Shown here in pieces: positions 48,001 to 57,093 of a stretch of 64,000 nucleotides of DNA (its first letter is position 1; each line of letters starts with the position of its first letter). The translations under genes and the position numbers were made by a program. Source of the stretch: Cylindrospermum sp. NIES-4074 (GTDB taxonomy: Bacteria > Cyanobacteriota > Cyanobacteriia > Cyanobacteriales > Nostocaceae). A model generated the notes under the pieces. The model was not told the origin of the DNA. It made no database searches and saw only the letters and a program-made list of their open reading frames with translations. Location: contig AP018269.1 of assembly GCA_003994795.1 (NCBI GenBank), positions 372,001-436,000 of the forward strand, written 5' to 3'.

Positions 48001-48208
48001 AAACTTCTTTAAAATAAATATAGGGTGCGTTGTTGACGCATAGAATCCCATTAAGGTCTAAATCTTTCCATGCCCTACGCATTATATGTGCCTGTGGAGG
48101 GGACTGATCACCCGTGTTGATTTCTTCAAGGGTATGAAAAAACTCTGGTGAGCGTCTTCCACTCAGTTCAAGTTGTTCTCTCCAATCTAAGCTAGATGAT
48201 GTAATCAT
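45053..48208 (-). CDS. Large N6-adenine DNA methyltransferase of a two-gene restriction/defence module
   Basis: The 1051-residue protein carries motif X-like YYTP (327-330), SAM motif I DPACGSG (355-361) and catalytic NPPW (474-477), the order of gamma-type N6-adenine methyltransferases as in Eco57I/type IIG and PglX-like proteins. Residues 1-300 include WKDLDLNGILCVNNAPYIY and a degenerate-looking APLLVVISPTEVQVYSG; no ExK nuclease motif is obvious there. Residues 600-850 resemble a target-recognition region, and the rest is helical. A separate PD-(D/E)XK nuclease is coupled downstream. The product could modify DNA and direct its partner to unmodified or foreign DNA. A tRNA-Pro lies upstream. 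Confidence 0.88.
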   Translation of the reverse strand: MITSSSLDWREQLELSGRRSPEFFHTLEEINTGDQSPPQAHIMRRAWKDLDLNGILCVNNAPYIYFKEVSTIDSEQMRRLHRQIWNQGIAPLLVVISPTEVQVYSGLALPAKDDQDVSQQNRLVEILDRVADEIELKQFIRAVELGELFRKKPESFKPDLRVDRYLLKNLAAARSSLLKKENNNTLDIRIVNALLWRTIFTCYLVDRKIIDLSYFNKIGATDCHRLIELLERNEPYEAKQLLYALFEQLQCDFNGDLFDGDIQSESKLIQDRHINILKSFLRGDDLSSGQLSLGFWAYDFSVIPIETISSIYEHFLETQEKRESGTYYTPRFLAEIVLDTALDGWNSLLEKRFLDPACGSGIFLVAIFNRLAEEWCIKHRTVSNNNDELALALINILQHNLFGIDADSSETACRIAAFSLYLAFLDQLDPKNIQKLQKQGNALPKLVGHNLLCKDFFEKDLPIPAEGFDLIIGNPPWAKVTGKQRNLMEQWCEQENHTIAQRQLACGFVWKAPQHLRDDGRICFLLPAGVLFNHQDKALDFQKEWLSTYTVEQVINLSDMRFYLFDGADRPTLIVRYRKEKPDRKTGSIDYITPKTELETIRAEILAISPEEQTKVRLREVLYDLSNGEAALVWKQSFWGTSRDIKFLERLSALPRLDNLVDTLKPGKTKNKKIKRWLMGRGFEPRCSTDDPNTIQLSPWKKEQLFLDSNNKGIELIVIERDCVPIGEKFNELRRIPSDQDIFNAPHILLNTGGKEGLKVAFCDFKVVFRHAIRSIHGNHDDTEILMFLTAVLNSDLARYLLFHTASTWGIERGDIRITELLRFPFLLPEMTQDPSRSKEIVRQVAEKIRNLKNQINQNFLLNRQQTVRNEKDELLKYVYEYYDIDEYEQILIDDTINISISSIQPNRGTWPIPTLVRSEPEERKEYLKLLCNVLNTWARKSQYTIIGNIIVSLGMGAAIIVLDRKINVEQSWVNIEQKSMQELDIVLQRIIRLLPNQQGSISLLRNLKVFDENKLYIFKPLARRFWTKTSALNDADEIAAAILTSNYKES

Positions 48209-48544
48209 AGTTCTATCCCTACCAATGCTAAGGGAAGCCTAATAGTTGTTGTCAAGTACCTCCATTAATTTAGGAGCCAGTCTATCATCTTATAACAGTA
48301 GTTTCTTTCTGCAAACTATGTTAAGTGCAGACAATCTTAAAAATCGGATCTTATGACAGTAGCTACAGATTGATAGGTCAGGTGTACTATTATAATTAAT
48401 ATAGTGGAATTGCTCAAAAAATGCGATCGCATTTTCACTGTAGTTTTATTAAGCTTCGTAAGCTATTTTTTTTTGCCTAGACCTTATGAGGCAACACCTA
48501 AAAATCTTCCGCACACACAAGTAGTAGGGTTTCTTCACTAAAAA
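48209..48544. other. 336-bp gap upstream of the methyltransferase gene
   Basis: AT-rich DNA, presumably with the promoter of the methyltransferase/nuclease operon (leftward). It contains HIP1 at about 48423. No reading frame, repeat or attachment-site duplication was recognised. Confidence 0.5.
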
Positions 48545-48618
48545 TCGGGATGACTGGATTCGAACCAGCGGCCCCTTCGTCCCGAACGAAGTGCGCTACC
48601 AAGCTGCGCCACATCCCG
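48545..48618 (-). tRNA. tRNA-Pro, anticodon CGG
   Basis: The minus strand folds as a full cloverleaf: acceptor CGGGATG/CATCCCG, discriminator A, D-arm GCGCAGCTTGGTAGCGC, anticodon stem CTTCG/CGAAG with loop TTCGGGA (anticodon CGG at 48584-48582), and T-arm with GGTTCGAATCC. The 3' CCA is not encoded. Its 3' end faces the methyltransferase gene. Confidence 0.95.
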
Positions 48619-48754
48619 CCATAAAAATGGCAATCTACAACCAGCATATCACAACCAGTGCTAATTGGCAAAAATATGTTGACCCCAGATTCTTTCACCA
48701 AGAGATTTGCTTGCTACCATTAGATTTGTATAACTTAAGTGGTAAAAGCGGATT

Positions 48755-49633
48755 GTGACTGTAAAACCAGACTGGTTGCGGGTAAAAGCCCCTCAGTGGG
48801 AGCGTGTTGGTAACGTTAAAGAAATTTTGCGGGATTTAGCCCTAAATACCGTTTGCGAAGAAGCCTCCTGTCCAAATATTGGTGAGTGCTTCCAGGCTGG
48901 TACCGCCACATTTTTAATTATGGGCCCAGCTTGTACAAGAGCTTGTCCTTACTGCGATATTGATTTTGAGAAAAAACCCAAACCATTAGACCCCACCGAA
49001 CCCGCACGACTAGCAGAAGCAGTGCGGCGGATGCAACTTAAACACGTGGTAATTACTTCCGTAAATCGGGATGATTTACCAGATGGTGGTGCGTCTCAGT
49101 TTGTGGAATGTATTGCCGCAGTCCGCAGTGTATCACCCCAGACCACAATTGAAGTGCTAATTCCTGACTTGTGCGGCAATTGGGATGCTCTAGAAATAAT
49201 TCTCCAAGCTGCACCAGAAGTATTAAACCACAACACAGAAACAATTCCTCGCTTGTATCGTCGGGTGCGCCCCCAAGGTAGCTACAATCGCACAATGGAA
49301 TTATTGTTGCTATCGCGCCAAATCGCTCCCAGTATCTATACTAAATCGGGTATCATGGTGGGCTTAGGTGAAACTGATGAAGAAGTTCGCCAAGTCATCC
49401 AAGACCTACGCGCTGTAGATTGTGATATTTTGACAATTGGGCAGTACCTCCAACCCAGTCAGAAACACCTGCAAGTTAGTGAATTTATCACGCCAGAACA
49501 ATTTGCCGCCTGGAAAACATACGGTGAAGAATTAGGATTTTTACAAATTGTTTCCTCGCCATTGACAAGAAGCTCATATCATGCAGAACAGGTGAGAGAA
49601 TTAATGGAACGCTACCCCCGCAGCCAATTTTAG
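48755..49633 (+). CDS. lipA: Lipoyl synthase
   Basis: LipA is a radical-SAM enzyme that inserts two sulfurs into octanoyl groups on the lipoyl-bearing proteins. The auxiliary cluster motif [12 protein letters not shown] and the radical-SAM motif CTRACPYC are intact. The C-terminal RSSYHAEQV is the conserved RSSY serine motif. The 292-residue length is normal. The start is a GTG at 48755 giving [12 protein letters not shown]. gpsA begins 38 bp downstream and the two may be co-transcribed. Several cyanobacteria carry more than one lipA copy, so this may not be the only one. Confidence 0.95.
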   Translation: MTVKPDWLRVKAPQWERVGNVKEILRDLALNTVCEEASCPNIGECFQAGTATFLIMGPACTRACPYCDIDFEKKPKPLDPTEPARLAEAVRRMQLKHVVITSVNRDDLPDGGASQFVECIAAVRSVSPQTTIEVLIPDLCGNWDALEIILQAAPEVLNHNTETIPRLYRRVRPQGSYNRTMELLLLSRQIAPSIYTKSGIMVGLGETDEEVRQVIQDLRAVDCDILTIGQYLQPSQKHLQVSEFITPEQFAAWKTYGEELGFLQIVSSPLTRSSYHAEQVRELMERYPRSQF

Positions 49634-49671
49634 ATTGGTGGGCAGAAATCATGGGTAAACAAGGATGACCA

Positions 49672-50601
49672 ATGACTAATGACAAATCCGTAGCTATTCT
49701 GGGTGCAGGTGCTTGGGGTACAGCTTTGGCAAATGTAGCCGCAGCCAATGGTCATCAGGTGCGGCTGTGGTCGCGTCAGGGGGCGCTCACACTAGAGGCA
49801 GTGCTACAAGACGCCCAAATAGTTGTTTCTGCTATCTCTATGAAAGGTGTGCAGGATGTTTCCTCTCAAATCAAGTCTTTTCCCCTGTCTCCAGATACTA
49901 TATTTGTCACAGCGACGAAGGGACTAGACCCCCAAACCACCTGCACACCGTCCCAAGTTTGGCAAACAGCATTCCCTCATCATCCAGTGGTCGTCCTCTC
50001 TGGGCCAAATTTATCTCAAGAAATTGAACTAGAATTGCCAGCTGCCACGGTAGTAGCCAGTAATGTCACAGATGCAGCAAAAGTGGTACAACTAGTCTTT
50101 TCATCTAGTCGGTTTCGTGTATATACTAATCCCGATCCCGTCGGAGTAGAACTAGGAGGAACACTCAAGAATATAATTGCGATCGCCGCTGGTGTATGTG
50201 ATGGTTTGCAACTGGGAACCAACGCCAAAGCCGCTTTAGTCACCCGTGGACTCACAGAAATGGTTCGCATTGGTAGTATTTGGGGTGCGAAGCCGGAAAC
50301 ATTTTACGGTTTATCCGGTCTAGGGGATTTGCTAGCAACCTGCAACAGCCCCTTAAGTCGCAATTACCAAGTCGGCTACCAGCTAGCTGGGGGTCAGACA
50401 CTTGCAGAAATCCTCGCCCATTTGCCAGGAACTGCTGAGGGGGTAAACACTTGCAGGGTGTTAGTACAAATAGCCCAGCAACAAAATATTACTATCCCTA
50501 TTACCGAGCAAGTTTATCGGCTACTTCAGGGTGAAGTCACACCCAAACAAGCACTTGATAAACTGATGTTGCGAGACATCAAGCCTGAGTATAAGGGTTA
50601 A
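49672..50601 (+). CDS. gpsA: Glycerol-3-phosphate dehydrogenase (NAD(P)+)
   Basis: GpsA reduces dihydroxyacetone phosphate to sn-glycerol-3-phosphate for phospholipid synthesis. The Rossmann motif GAGAWGTALANVAAANG is at about residues 10-26. VLSGPNLSQEIE and EIGGTLKNII-type region VELGGTLKNIIAIAAG with its catalytic lysine (Lys in LKNI) and the C-terminal AEGVNTCRVLVQIAQ are typical. The 309-residue length is slightly short, as in other cyanobacteria. It follows lipA by 38 bp. Confidence 0.95.
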   Translation: MTNDKSVAILGAGAWGTALANVAAANGHQVRLWSRQGALTLEAVLQDAQIVVSAISMKGVQDVSSQIKSFPLSPDTIFVTATKGLDPQTTCTPSQVWQTAFPHHPVVVLSGPNLSQEIELELPAATVVASNVTDAAKVVQLVFSSSRFRVYTNPDPVGVELGGTLKNIIAIAAGVCDGLQLGTNAKAALVTRGLTEMVRIGSIWGAKPETFYGLSGLGDLLATCNSPLSRNYQVGYQLAGGQTLAEILAHLPGTAEGVNTCRVLVQIAQQQNITIPITEQVYRLLQGEVTPKQALDKLMLRDIKPEYKG

Positions 50602-51100
50602 CTTTTGGGGTTGTTAATCAATAATTTGCAGGTAATAGTGCTTAGACGTTACTACTAACCCTTCGCCATCAACTAATACCTCAACTTGTTACCAAATAAT
50701 CCTGAGGAAAAAATGGTAAATCGTCAGGAAGCCACCTCAACAGCCGTGTATATATGGCTATGTAGTTTATAATCATCATATTCACCAGAATATGTTTATA
50801 CTCCGTTACAAAAGTAACAGTCAAAACCCATCAAGATTGAAATGTTGATTAAGTAATTTTTAATTAAAAGTCTAGCTGTAGATTTGAATAGCTATTGGTT
50901 CAATCAAAGATAGACAGCAGCCGATAGAAGTCGGTAATAAGTATCAGCAGAAAACAGTACATGTTTAGATTAAGAACTGTACTGAAACTCTCAACCCTGT
51001 TATTTTATCTAGAATCACGGGAACAATAGCAACAGTTGACTAGCTGATCGTATATTCTAGCTGAACGTAATCTATTGTTACCTGGAGCCATTGAAACGTT
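50602..51100. other. AT-rich upstream region of the sigma factor gene
   Basis: A 499-bp gap with no supported gene. A 19-codon frame (50713-50772) with AGGA before its ATG is noted but not called. The length suggests a long leader or several promoters for the sigma gene. Confidence 0.45.
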
Positions 51101-52351
51101 ATGCCAGCAACATCTTTCTACGCAGATGCCGCCTACGATGCCCCAAAGTCTCACCAGATATTAGACAGTGATCTCACGGTTGATGACAGTGAGTTATCAG
51201 TAGATGATCTGCAGGAGCTGGAGATGGCTTCTGTTGACCCTGCTAACTTTGCTGGTAACACTAACCGTCGCAGCACAGACTTAGTGCGTCTATATCTTCA
51301 AGAAATTGGTCGGGTTCGGCTTTTAGGGCGGGATGAAGAGGTTTCTGAAGCCCAAAAAGTCCAGCGCTATTTGCGGATGCGGACAGTACTCGCAAATGCC
51401 GCCAAGCAAGGGGATGAAGTGATTGCACCTTATCTCCGATTAATTGAAGTTCAAGAACGTTTATCTTCTGAACTAGGACATCGCCCTTCTTTAGAACGGT
51501 GGGCCACCACTGCTGGCATACAGTTAGCAGACCTCAAGCCGACTTTAGCAGATGGTAAACGTCGCTGGGCAGAAATTGCCAAGCTGACGGTGGTAGAACT
51601 AGAGCAAGTCCAAACCCAAGGACTCCAGGCGAAAGAACACATGATCAAGGCTAATCTCCGCCTAGTGGTGTCTGTAGCCAAAAAATACCAAAATCGGGGC
51701 TTGGAATTGTTGGATTTAGTTCAAGAAGGGACTTTAGGTTTAGAGCGAGCGGTGGAGAAATTTGACCCCACCAAGGGTTATCGCTTTAGTACCTATGCTT
51801 ACTGGTGGATTCGTCAGGGAATTACCAGAGCGATCGCCACTTCTAGCCGCACAATCCGCCTACCTGTTCATATTACAGAAAAACTCAACAAAATCAAAAA
51901 AGCCCAACGCAAAATTGCTCAAGAAAAAGGTCGTACTCCCACCTTGGAAGACCTGGCAGTTGAGTTAGAAATGACACCTGCTCAAGTGCGGGAAGTTTTG
52001 TTAAGGGTTCCTCGTTCTGTTTCTCTGGAAACTAAGGTAGGCAAGGATAAAGACACTGAGTTAGGGGAATTACTCGAAACTGATTGTGTCACACCTGAAG
52101 AAACATTAATGCGAGAATCCTTACAAAAGGACTTGCATAATCTGTTGGCAGATTTGACTAGCCGTGAGCGCGATGTAATTCTCATGCGGTTTGGTTTATC
52201 AGATGGCCATCCTTACTCATTGGCAGAAATTGGTCGCGCTCTTGACTTATCACGAGAAAGAGTCCGGCAAATTGAATCCAAGGCTTTGCAAAAGTTGCGT
52301 CAACCCAAGCGCCGTAACTTGATCCGCGACTATCTGGAATCCTTAAGTTAG
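51101..52351 (+). CDS. sigC: Group 2 RNA polymerase sigma factor, probably SigC
   Basis: This sigma-70 family protein of 416 residues has region 1.2 (STDLVRLYLQEIGRVRLL), region 2 (RFSTYAYWWIRQGITRAIAT, which melts and reads the -10 box), region 3, and region 4.2 (SRERVRQIESKALQKLRQPK) that reads the -35 box. The absence of the long N-terminal region of the principal factor and the sequence style place it in group 2, non-essential alternative factors. The N-terminus MPATSFYADAAYDAPKS resembles Anabaena SigC from memory. SigB, SigD or SigE is less likely. Confidence 0.85.
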   Translation: MPATSFYADAAYDAPKSHQILDSDLTVDDSELSVDDLQELEMASVDPANFAGNTNRRSTDLVRLYLQEIGRVRLLGRDEEVSEAQKVQRYLRMRTVLANAAKQGDEVIAPYLRLIEVQERLSSELGHRPSLERWATTAGIQLADLKPTLADGKRRWAEIAKLTVVELEQVQTQGLQAKEHMIKANLRLVVSVAKKYQNRGLELLDLVQEGTLGLERAVEKFDPTKGYRFSTYAYWWIRQGITRAIATSSRTIRLPVHITEKLNKIKKAQRKIAQEKGRTPTLEDLAVELEMTPAQVREVLLRVPRSVSLETKVGKDKDTELGELLETDCVTPEETLMRESLQKDLHNLLADLTSRERDVILMRFGLSDGHPYSLAEIGRALDLSRERVRQIESKALQKLRQPKRRNLIRDYLESLS

Positions 52352-52643
52352 CGATCGAATTTTGGATTTTAGATTCCACAGATAAATTCGGGGTTAATGA
52401 GAATAAAACTATTTGCTTAGTCTCCCCAAATTAATCTGAGGGTATAAAACCGATTGTTTGGATGCAAGGTTTTTTCCTCCAATCCAAAATCTAAAATTCG
52501 ATATCTAGCTGATAGCAAATGATTTGCATTTAATTTGGGGTCTTGCTCACTTTTGGTGATGCGGGGTGGATAGAGACGACTCAGAAGGGCGATCGCACAA
52601 AAAGTTCAGCAGATTTCTAGAAGTAACCTGCTCAGGAGAGTTC

Positions 52644-52930
52644 TTACACTGCCAGCAGAACCCGTTGGCTCAACAGGTCAAGCTTGGCACGACCATACAT
52701 CTGGGGTTTCAACATCTTCAGACGGTTGATCTGTCCTTCCACCTGTCCGTTACTCCACTCTAAAGTCACGCCCGCCTTGACCGCCTCACAGTCTTCGCCG
52801 AGGCGCAGGGCAAAGCCAACCAAAGCTGCCAGATCACCCTGTATTGACCCCAAGGCAGATCGGTCAAAGTGCATTCGTAGTGACTGTGAACTCGAACGGT
52901 CGGCGTTTGACCTCTACTCTGGCTGGAGTA
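52644..52930 (-). pseudogene. Internally deleted ISL3-family transposase relic
   Basis: The minus strand reads RVHSHYECTLTDLPWGQYR (52893-52838), the zinc-finger-like N-terminus of ISL3 transposases. At about 52841 a different frame takes over with GDLAALVGFALRLGEDCE and the C-terminal WSNGQVEGQINRLKMLKPQM, ending in LDLLSQRVL. A large internal deletion fused the two ends, losing the catalytic DDE core. No terminal repeats were found. Bases 52352-52643 and 52931-53094 hold no other feature. Confidence 0.75.
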
Positions 52931-53166
52931 ATCTTGCCACAGCAAGTTGAGTCTATGAATGAAGAATCTTGCCTTTAGGCTGGGGAGTGTCAAAAGTGGG
53001 AAAATAATCAACTCAAATTCCTGACATTTGTAGCATCCCCATATAAATCTTAGTAAAGTAGACTTTTCTCTATAGTTAGCAAGGGTGTGAGTCTATGCAG
53101 TATCAACTGATCCCTTTTTGTCTGATTGAACAAGATAGAATCTCAGACAATAGTGGTGATCGAGAT

Positions 53167-53361
53167 ATGCGATATAAAGTCAACTTAAATAAGACCGATA
53201 AAGGCTATGCTATTTGGTGTCCTGCTTTACCTGGATGTTGGACACAAGGTGCAACAGAAGAAGAGGCTTTAGAAAACATCAAATATGCCATTAAAGCCTA
53301 CTTAGATGCTGTTGACGAAGTGACTAAAATAGCAGAGTTTTATTATGTAGACGTGCGCTAA
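53167..53361 (+). CDS. HicB-like antitoxin-family protein without a HicA partner
   Basis: I choose the ATG at 53167 because the family starts here: MRYKVNLNKTDKGYAIWCPA, then LPGCWTQGATEEEALENIKY, AIKAYLDAVDEV. A longer in-frame start at 53095 has an extra 24 residues. This is the partial RNase-H-like fold of HicB antitoxins. No HicA toxin is adjacent on either side, so it may be an orphan or have another role. Confidence 0.8.
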   Translation: MRYKVNLNKTDKGYAIWCPALPGCWTQGATEEEALENIKYAIKAYLDAVDEVTKIAEFYYVDVR

Positions 53362-53454
53362 TTATACTCAAAATTCAGTAAATTTATCAAAACTGGTGTT
53401 TTGGCTATCTATCAAAATAATCACCATCTCACCAGCTAAATTGCTAAATGCCAA

Positions 53455-54285
53455 TTAAATTGGTGTTAACCAATAGGTAATTCCTCCAACAACTTGATTT
53501 TTCAACCCAAATTTAGATAAATTTTCTTCAGTCCAACCGATATAAGTCCAGTGTGGAACATCATGTTCTACGGTTTGAAACCAGCCATTTTGATTTAAAG
53601 CTTGTCTCTGTGCTGGACTGGATACCCTTAAATCAATTGCTAAACCCCAGAGATGTTGTGAAGTTCCAGGGGGTGCAACTGTACCAAGTATTTTAGTTTC
53701 CTTCCCCTGTTGCACTTGTTCCAAAACTTGATTATTAGCGTATTTTTGCCAAAAGTGTAAATTCGTGGTGAAATCGCGTGTACAATCACCAGCATAACCA
53801 GATTTGAGGGGAATATTTTGCAGAATTCTGGCTTTATTTAAAGCATCTGCGGCTGATTTTTGCAAATAACAGTCTTTAGTGCCGTCAACTTGTGCCATTG
53901 TCAAAGTAGCTTGGAATTCTTGCGCTTCTTGTTCAGTTGCTAAAATAACTTTTTGTGGTAGTTTAACTTCTAGTTCTTGATTGAGAAATACTGCACCGTA
54001 GGCACGCAACAAAATATATTCAAATGTATTAGGTTGGGGAACTGTTGATAACTTCTTCGCAACCGTAGATAAAAAACGCTGTTTTTCATCTAATTGCTGG
54101 TTAGGAATAAATGGTGTAGGTGGTGAGGGTAATGTTGCAGCGTTGGTACAATTACTCACACATTCCTTTACTGGTTGAAGTTTGTTAACCAGTCTATGGT
54201 GGTTAAATCCATAAATAGTAATTACGGTAAGTATCATCAAGACAACGATAATGATAAATGTTGTCTTCCTTGAAAGTCGTTTCAT
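53455..54285 (-). CDS. VanY-like D-alanyl-D-alanine carboxypeptidase, membrane-anchored
   Basis: An N-terminal membrane anchor (TTFIIIVVLMILTVITIYGF, about 8-27) is followed by an extracytoplasmic zinc peptidase domain. Metal-binding and catalytic residues are visible: His211 and Asp218 (SQHLWGLAIDLR), Glu240 and His245 (EHDVPHWTYIG). It would trim peptidoglycan stem peptides. Two Cys (41 and 46) sit in the linker, and others later could form a disulfide. It is not linked to vancomycin-resistance genes, so a housekeeping cell-wall role is likely. Confidence 0.88.
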   Translation of the reverse strand: MKRLSRKTTFIIIVVLMILTVITIYGFNHHRLVNKLQPVKECVSNCTNAATLPSPPTPFIPNQQLDEKQRFLSTVAKKLSTVPQPNTFEYILLRAYGAVFLNQELEVKLPQKVILATEQEAQEFQATLTMAQVDGTKDCYLQKSAADALNKARILQNIPLKSGYAGDCTRDFTTNLHFWQKYANNQVLEQVQQGKETKILGTVAPPGTSQHLWGLAIDLRVSSPAQRQALNQNGWFQTVEHDVPHWTYIGWTEENLSKFGLKNQVVGGITYWLTPI

Positions 54286-54861
54286 TAGAAAATAAATTAA
54301 CTTGATAACTTGGGTTTAATCATATTACAAAATTGTATAAATGGGAGCATCCCATTTTTGTAAAAAACCTGGAAATAAATTTCCGGCTTAAAGCTTAAAC
54401 CCATTAAAATGGGTGAAAAATTGAGTTTAGTCATCTTTGAGATGACTTAAGCTTTGAGCCACTAATTTATTTTAGGGCTGTATTTTATGTAAATTTGCAA
54501 ATTTGGGATGCTCACGTAAAAATACCGGGGAATTGGGAAAATGTTTAATTTAAACTTCAGTCCTTATTCATCAAGCAATTCCTTTTAAAACCTTATCTTT
54601 CTTACTTTGTGTCCTTTGCGCTCTTTGCGGTTTGTTAAAAACCATCTTCAACACCAAACCCGGATTTCTGTATATCGCAAACCAAATAAATTAATACATA
54701 CTACCTTTCGCGCTCCAGAAGACACCAGAAATATAAACTTATTCATATTTAATTTTAGGTAGTATTCATAACTGTTTAGCGTCAAGATACTACATGAAAC
54801 CACGAGAGCGGTTAAAATAGGAAATAACTCTTAAGTTTGCTAAATCCTGTTAAGTAAGACC
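54286..54861. other. Upstream region of mnmG, holding palindromic element B
   Basis: This 576-bp gap contains the long palindrome at 54341-54513. The segment 54590-54640 contains ACTTTGTGTCCTTTGCG-type dispersed repeat. No reading frame is supported. Confidence 0.5.
54341..54513. repeat. Long nested palindromic (MITE-like) element B
   Basis: Outer arms GAGCATCCCA (54345-54354) and TGGGATGCTC (54504-54513) enclose further paired arms: GGCTTAAAGCTTAA (54385-54398) with TTAAGCTTTGAGCC (54446-54459), and a near match of AATAAATT with AATTTATT. Inside are hairpins ACCCATT/AATGGGT (54399-54414) and AGTCATCT-TTG-AGATGACT (54429-54447). The last hairpin matches that of element A at 5181-5198. The whole unit of about 170 bp looks like a non-autonomous mobile element. 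No direct target duplication was resolved. Confidence 0.6.
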
Positions 54862-56799
54862 ATGCACAATTCCGTTGAATTCCAAGACGCTTTTGATGTG
54901 ATTGTCGTCGGTGCAGGTCACTCCGGTTGCGAAGCAGCACTCGCTACTGCCCGCCTCGGTTGTCGCACACTGCTATTGACGCTCAACTTAGATAGAATCG
55001 CTTGGCAACCCTGTAACCCTGCCGTGGGTGGGCCTGCTAAGTCCCAGTTGACGCATGAGGTGGATGCGCTGGGCGGGGAAATTGGTAAAATGGCCGATCG
55101 CACTTATTTGCAAAAACGCATCCTCAACTCCTCACGAGGCCCGGCTGTGTGGGCATTACGCGCCCAAACAGACAAGCGCGAATATGCAGCAGTGATGAAA
55201 ACCATTGTTGAGAACCAAGAAAACTTAACCATCCGCGAAGGGATGGCCACAGACTTAGTGCTGAATGCTAACGATGAAATTATCGGTGTTGAAACTTACT
55301 TTGGCATGGCGTTTCAATGCCAAGCAGTCATCTTAACAACTGGCACCTTCTTAGGGGGCAAAATTTGGGTTGGTAACAAATCAATGCCAGCAGGAAGGGC
55401 GGGAGAATTTGCCGCTGAGGGCATGACAGAAACCCTCAACCGCTTGGGATTTGAAACCGGCAGACTGAAAACTGGTACTCCGGCACGGGTCGATAAGCGG
55501 TCAGTGGATTACAGTAAAATGACCATCCAACCAGGGGATGAAAAAGTTAGTTGGTTTAGCTTTGACCCTGATGTGTGGGTAGAACGGGAACAGATGCCTT
55601 GCCACATCACCCGCACCACCGCCGAAACCCATCGCTTAATTCAAGAAAATTTGCACCTGTCACCGGTTTATGGCGGTTGGGTGGAAGCCAAAGGCCCCCG
55701 CTATTGCCCCAGTATTGAAGATAAGATTGTGCGCTTTGCAGATAAAGAAAGCCACCAAATCTTTATTGAACCAGAAGGGCGGGATATACCAGAACTGTAT
55801 ATCCAAGGATTTTCCACAGGGTTGCCAGAAAATTTGCAACTGCTAATGTTGCGGAGTCTACCAGGGTTGGAAAAATGTGTGATGCTCCGCCCTGCTTATG
55901 CTGTGGAATATGACTATTTACCGGCAACGCAGTGTTATCCGACGCTGATGACAAAGAAGGTGTCGGGGCTGTTTTGTGCAGGACAGGTTAACGGGACAAC
56001 AGGCTATGAAGAAGCCGCTGCTCAAGGTTTAGTGGCAGGAATTAACGCGGCTCGGTTTGTGCGTGGTCAGGAAATGATTGTTTTTCCACGTGAGCAAAGT
56101 TACGTAGGTACTTTAGTAGATGACCTGTGTACCAAAGATTTGCGGGAACCTTACCGGATGCTTACCAGCAGGTCAGAGTATAGATTATTGCTGCGTTCTG
56201 ATAATGCTGACCAGCGGTTGACACCTTTGGGGCGGGAAATTGGGTTAATTAGCGATCGCCGTTGGCAATTATTTACCAACAAACAAGAGCAGATTACTGC
56301 TGAAAAAATCCGGCTAGATGCCACACGGGTGAAGGAGTTTGAGGAAATTGGGCAAGCGATCGCCACTGATACCCAACAAGCAATTAAAGGCTCAATCACC
56401 CTAGCTGACTTACTGCGGCGTCCGGGATTCCATTATGTAGACCTTGATAGATACGGGCTAGGCAACCCCAACCTCAAACCAGCCGAAAAAGAAGGGGCAG
56501 AAATTGACATCAAATACTCTGGCTATCTTGTAAGACAACAAAATCAAATTGACCAAATCGCCCGTCAGGCACACCGTCAGTTACCTGCTGACTTGGATTA
56601 CAACTTCATTGATACCCTTTCCAAAGAAGCCAGAGAGAAGCTAACCAAGGTCAAACCCTTGACAGTTGGTCAAGCGTCCCGGATTGGTGGCGTGAACCCA
56701 GCTGATATCAACGCCCTACTGATCTATTTAGAATTGCGTAAAACGAATATCCCGCAAGATGTTCCAGCATTAACGGCAATAAAACGGCATCAAGGGTGA
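54862..56799 (+). CDS. mnmG: tRNA uridine-5-carboxymethylaminomethyl modification enzyme MnmG (GidA)
   Basis: MnmG, with MnmE, modifies the wobble uridine of certain tRNAs, using FAD. The FAD-binding motif [19 protein letters not shown] is at about 14-32. Conserved blocks [20 protein letters not shown], the HITRTT and [12 protein letters not shown] motifs, and the C-terminal helical domain ([17 protein letters not shown]) are all present. The 645-residue length is normal. It is a single gene; a GC-rich hairpin (56905-56925) follows. Confidence 0.97.
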   Translation: MHNSVEFQDAFDVIVVGAGHSGCEAALATARLGCRTLLLTLNLDRIAWQPCNPAVGGPAKSQLTHEVDALGGEIGKMADRTYLQKRILNSSRGPAVWALRAQTDKREYAAVMKTIVENQENLTIREGMATDLVLNANDEIIGVETYFGMAFQCQAVILTTGTFLGGKIWVGNKSMPAGRAGEFAAEGMTETLNRLGFETGRLKTGTPARVDKRSVDYSKMTIQPGDEKVSWFSFDPDVWVEREQMPCHITRTTAETHRLIQENLHLSPVYGGWVEAKGPRYCPSIEDKIVRFADKESHQIFIEPEGRDIPELYIQGFSTGLPENLQLLMLRSLPGLEKCVMLRPAYAVEYDYLPATQCYPTLMTKKVSGLFCAGQVNGTTGYEEAAAQGLVAGINAARFVRGQEMIVFPREQSYVGTLVDDLCTKDLREPYRMLTSRSEYRLLLRSDNADQRLTPLGREIGLISDRRWQLFTNKQEQITAEKIRLDATRVKEFEEIGQAIATDTQQAIKGSITLADLLRRPGFHYVDLDRYGLGNPNLKPAEKEGAEIDIKYSGYLVRQQNQIDQIARQAHRQLPADLDYNFIDTLSKEAREKLTKVKPLTVGQASRIGGVNPADINALLIYLELRKTNIPQDVPALTAIKRHQG

Positions 56800-56904
56800 G
56801 TATAGTATAAAGAAGGAAATTGGTATGATCAATGACACTAATTAAAAATTGTCATCGTCTACAATTTCACGTCGAAAGTTGAATTTAATACCACTGCTCA
56901 ATTA

Positions 56905-56925
56905 ACCCGTCCCTCCCAGACGGGT
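56905..56925. terminator. Hairpin after mnmG
   Basis: Perfect 7-bp arms ACCCGTC (56905-56911) and GACGGGT (56919-56925), loop CCTCCCA, about 105 bp past the mnmG stop, with no T-run after it. It could mark the 3' end of mnmG mRNA. Confidence 0.4.
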
Positions 56926-57093
56926 AGCTTCCCATTTCATAAAAAATCCTGATATCCAGGCAGTACAACACATTTAATTGGCAGCCAGAAGGCTCACCAT
57001 TAATGGCTTTTTCATTTTGAATTTTTCATTTTGAATTTTGAATTGCTTAGGGGTGCCGTTTCCCCGTCCCAGCAGCCACAACCTAAAACGCCT

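Noticed and set aside
44150-48420. Absence of HIP1 sites across the methyltransferase/nuclease genes as a sign of gene transfer.
   Set aside because: Similar gaps without HIP1 occur elsewhere, for example 9240-13828, so the absence is not distinctive here.
48545-48618. tRNA-Pro as an attachment site for an integrated island carrying the methyltransferase.
   Set aside because: No duplicate of the tRNA 3' end was found on the far side of the module and no integrase is present.
50713-50772. A 19-codon reading frame with AGGA before its ATG upstream of the sigma factor gene.
   Set aside because: Too short to support, no conservation evidence, and far from the sigma start.
53095-53166. Extended N-terminus of the HicB-like gene from the ATG at 53095.
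   Set aside because: The extra 24 residues do not fit the family, which starts at about MRYKV. It has a plausible ribosome-binding site, so it is not fully excluded.
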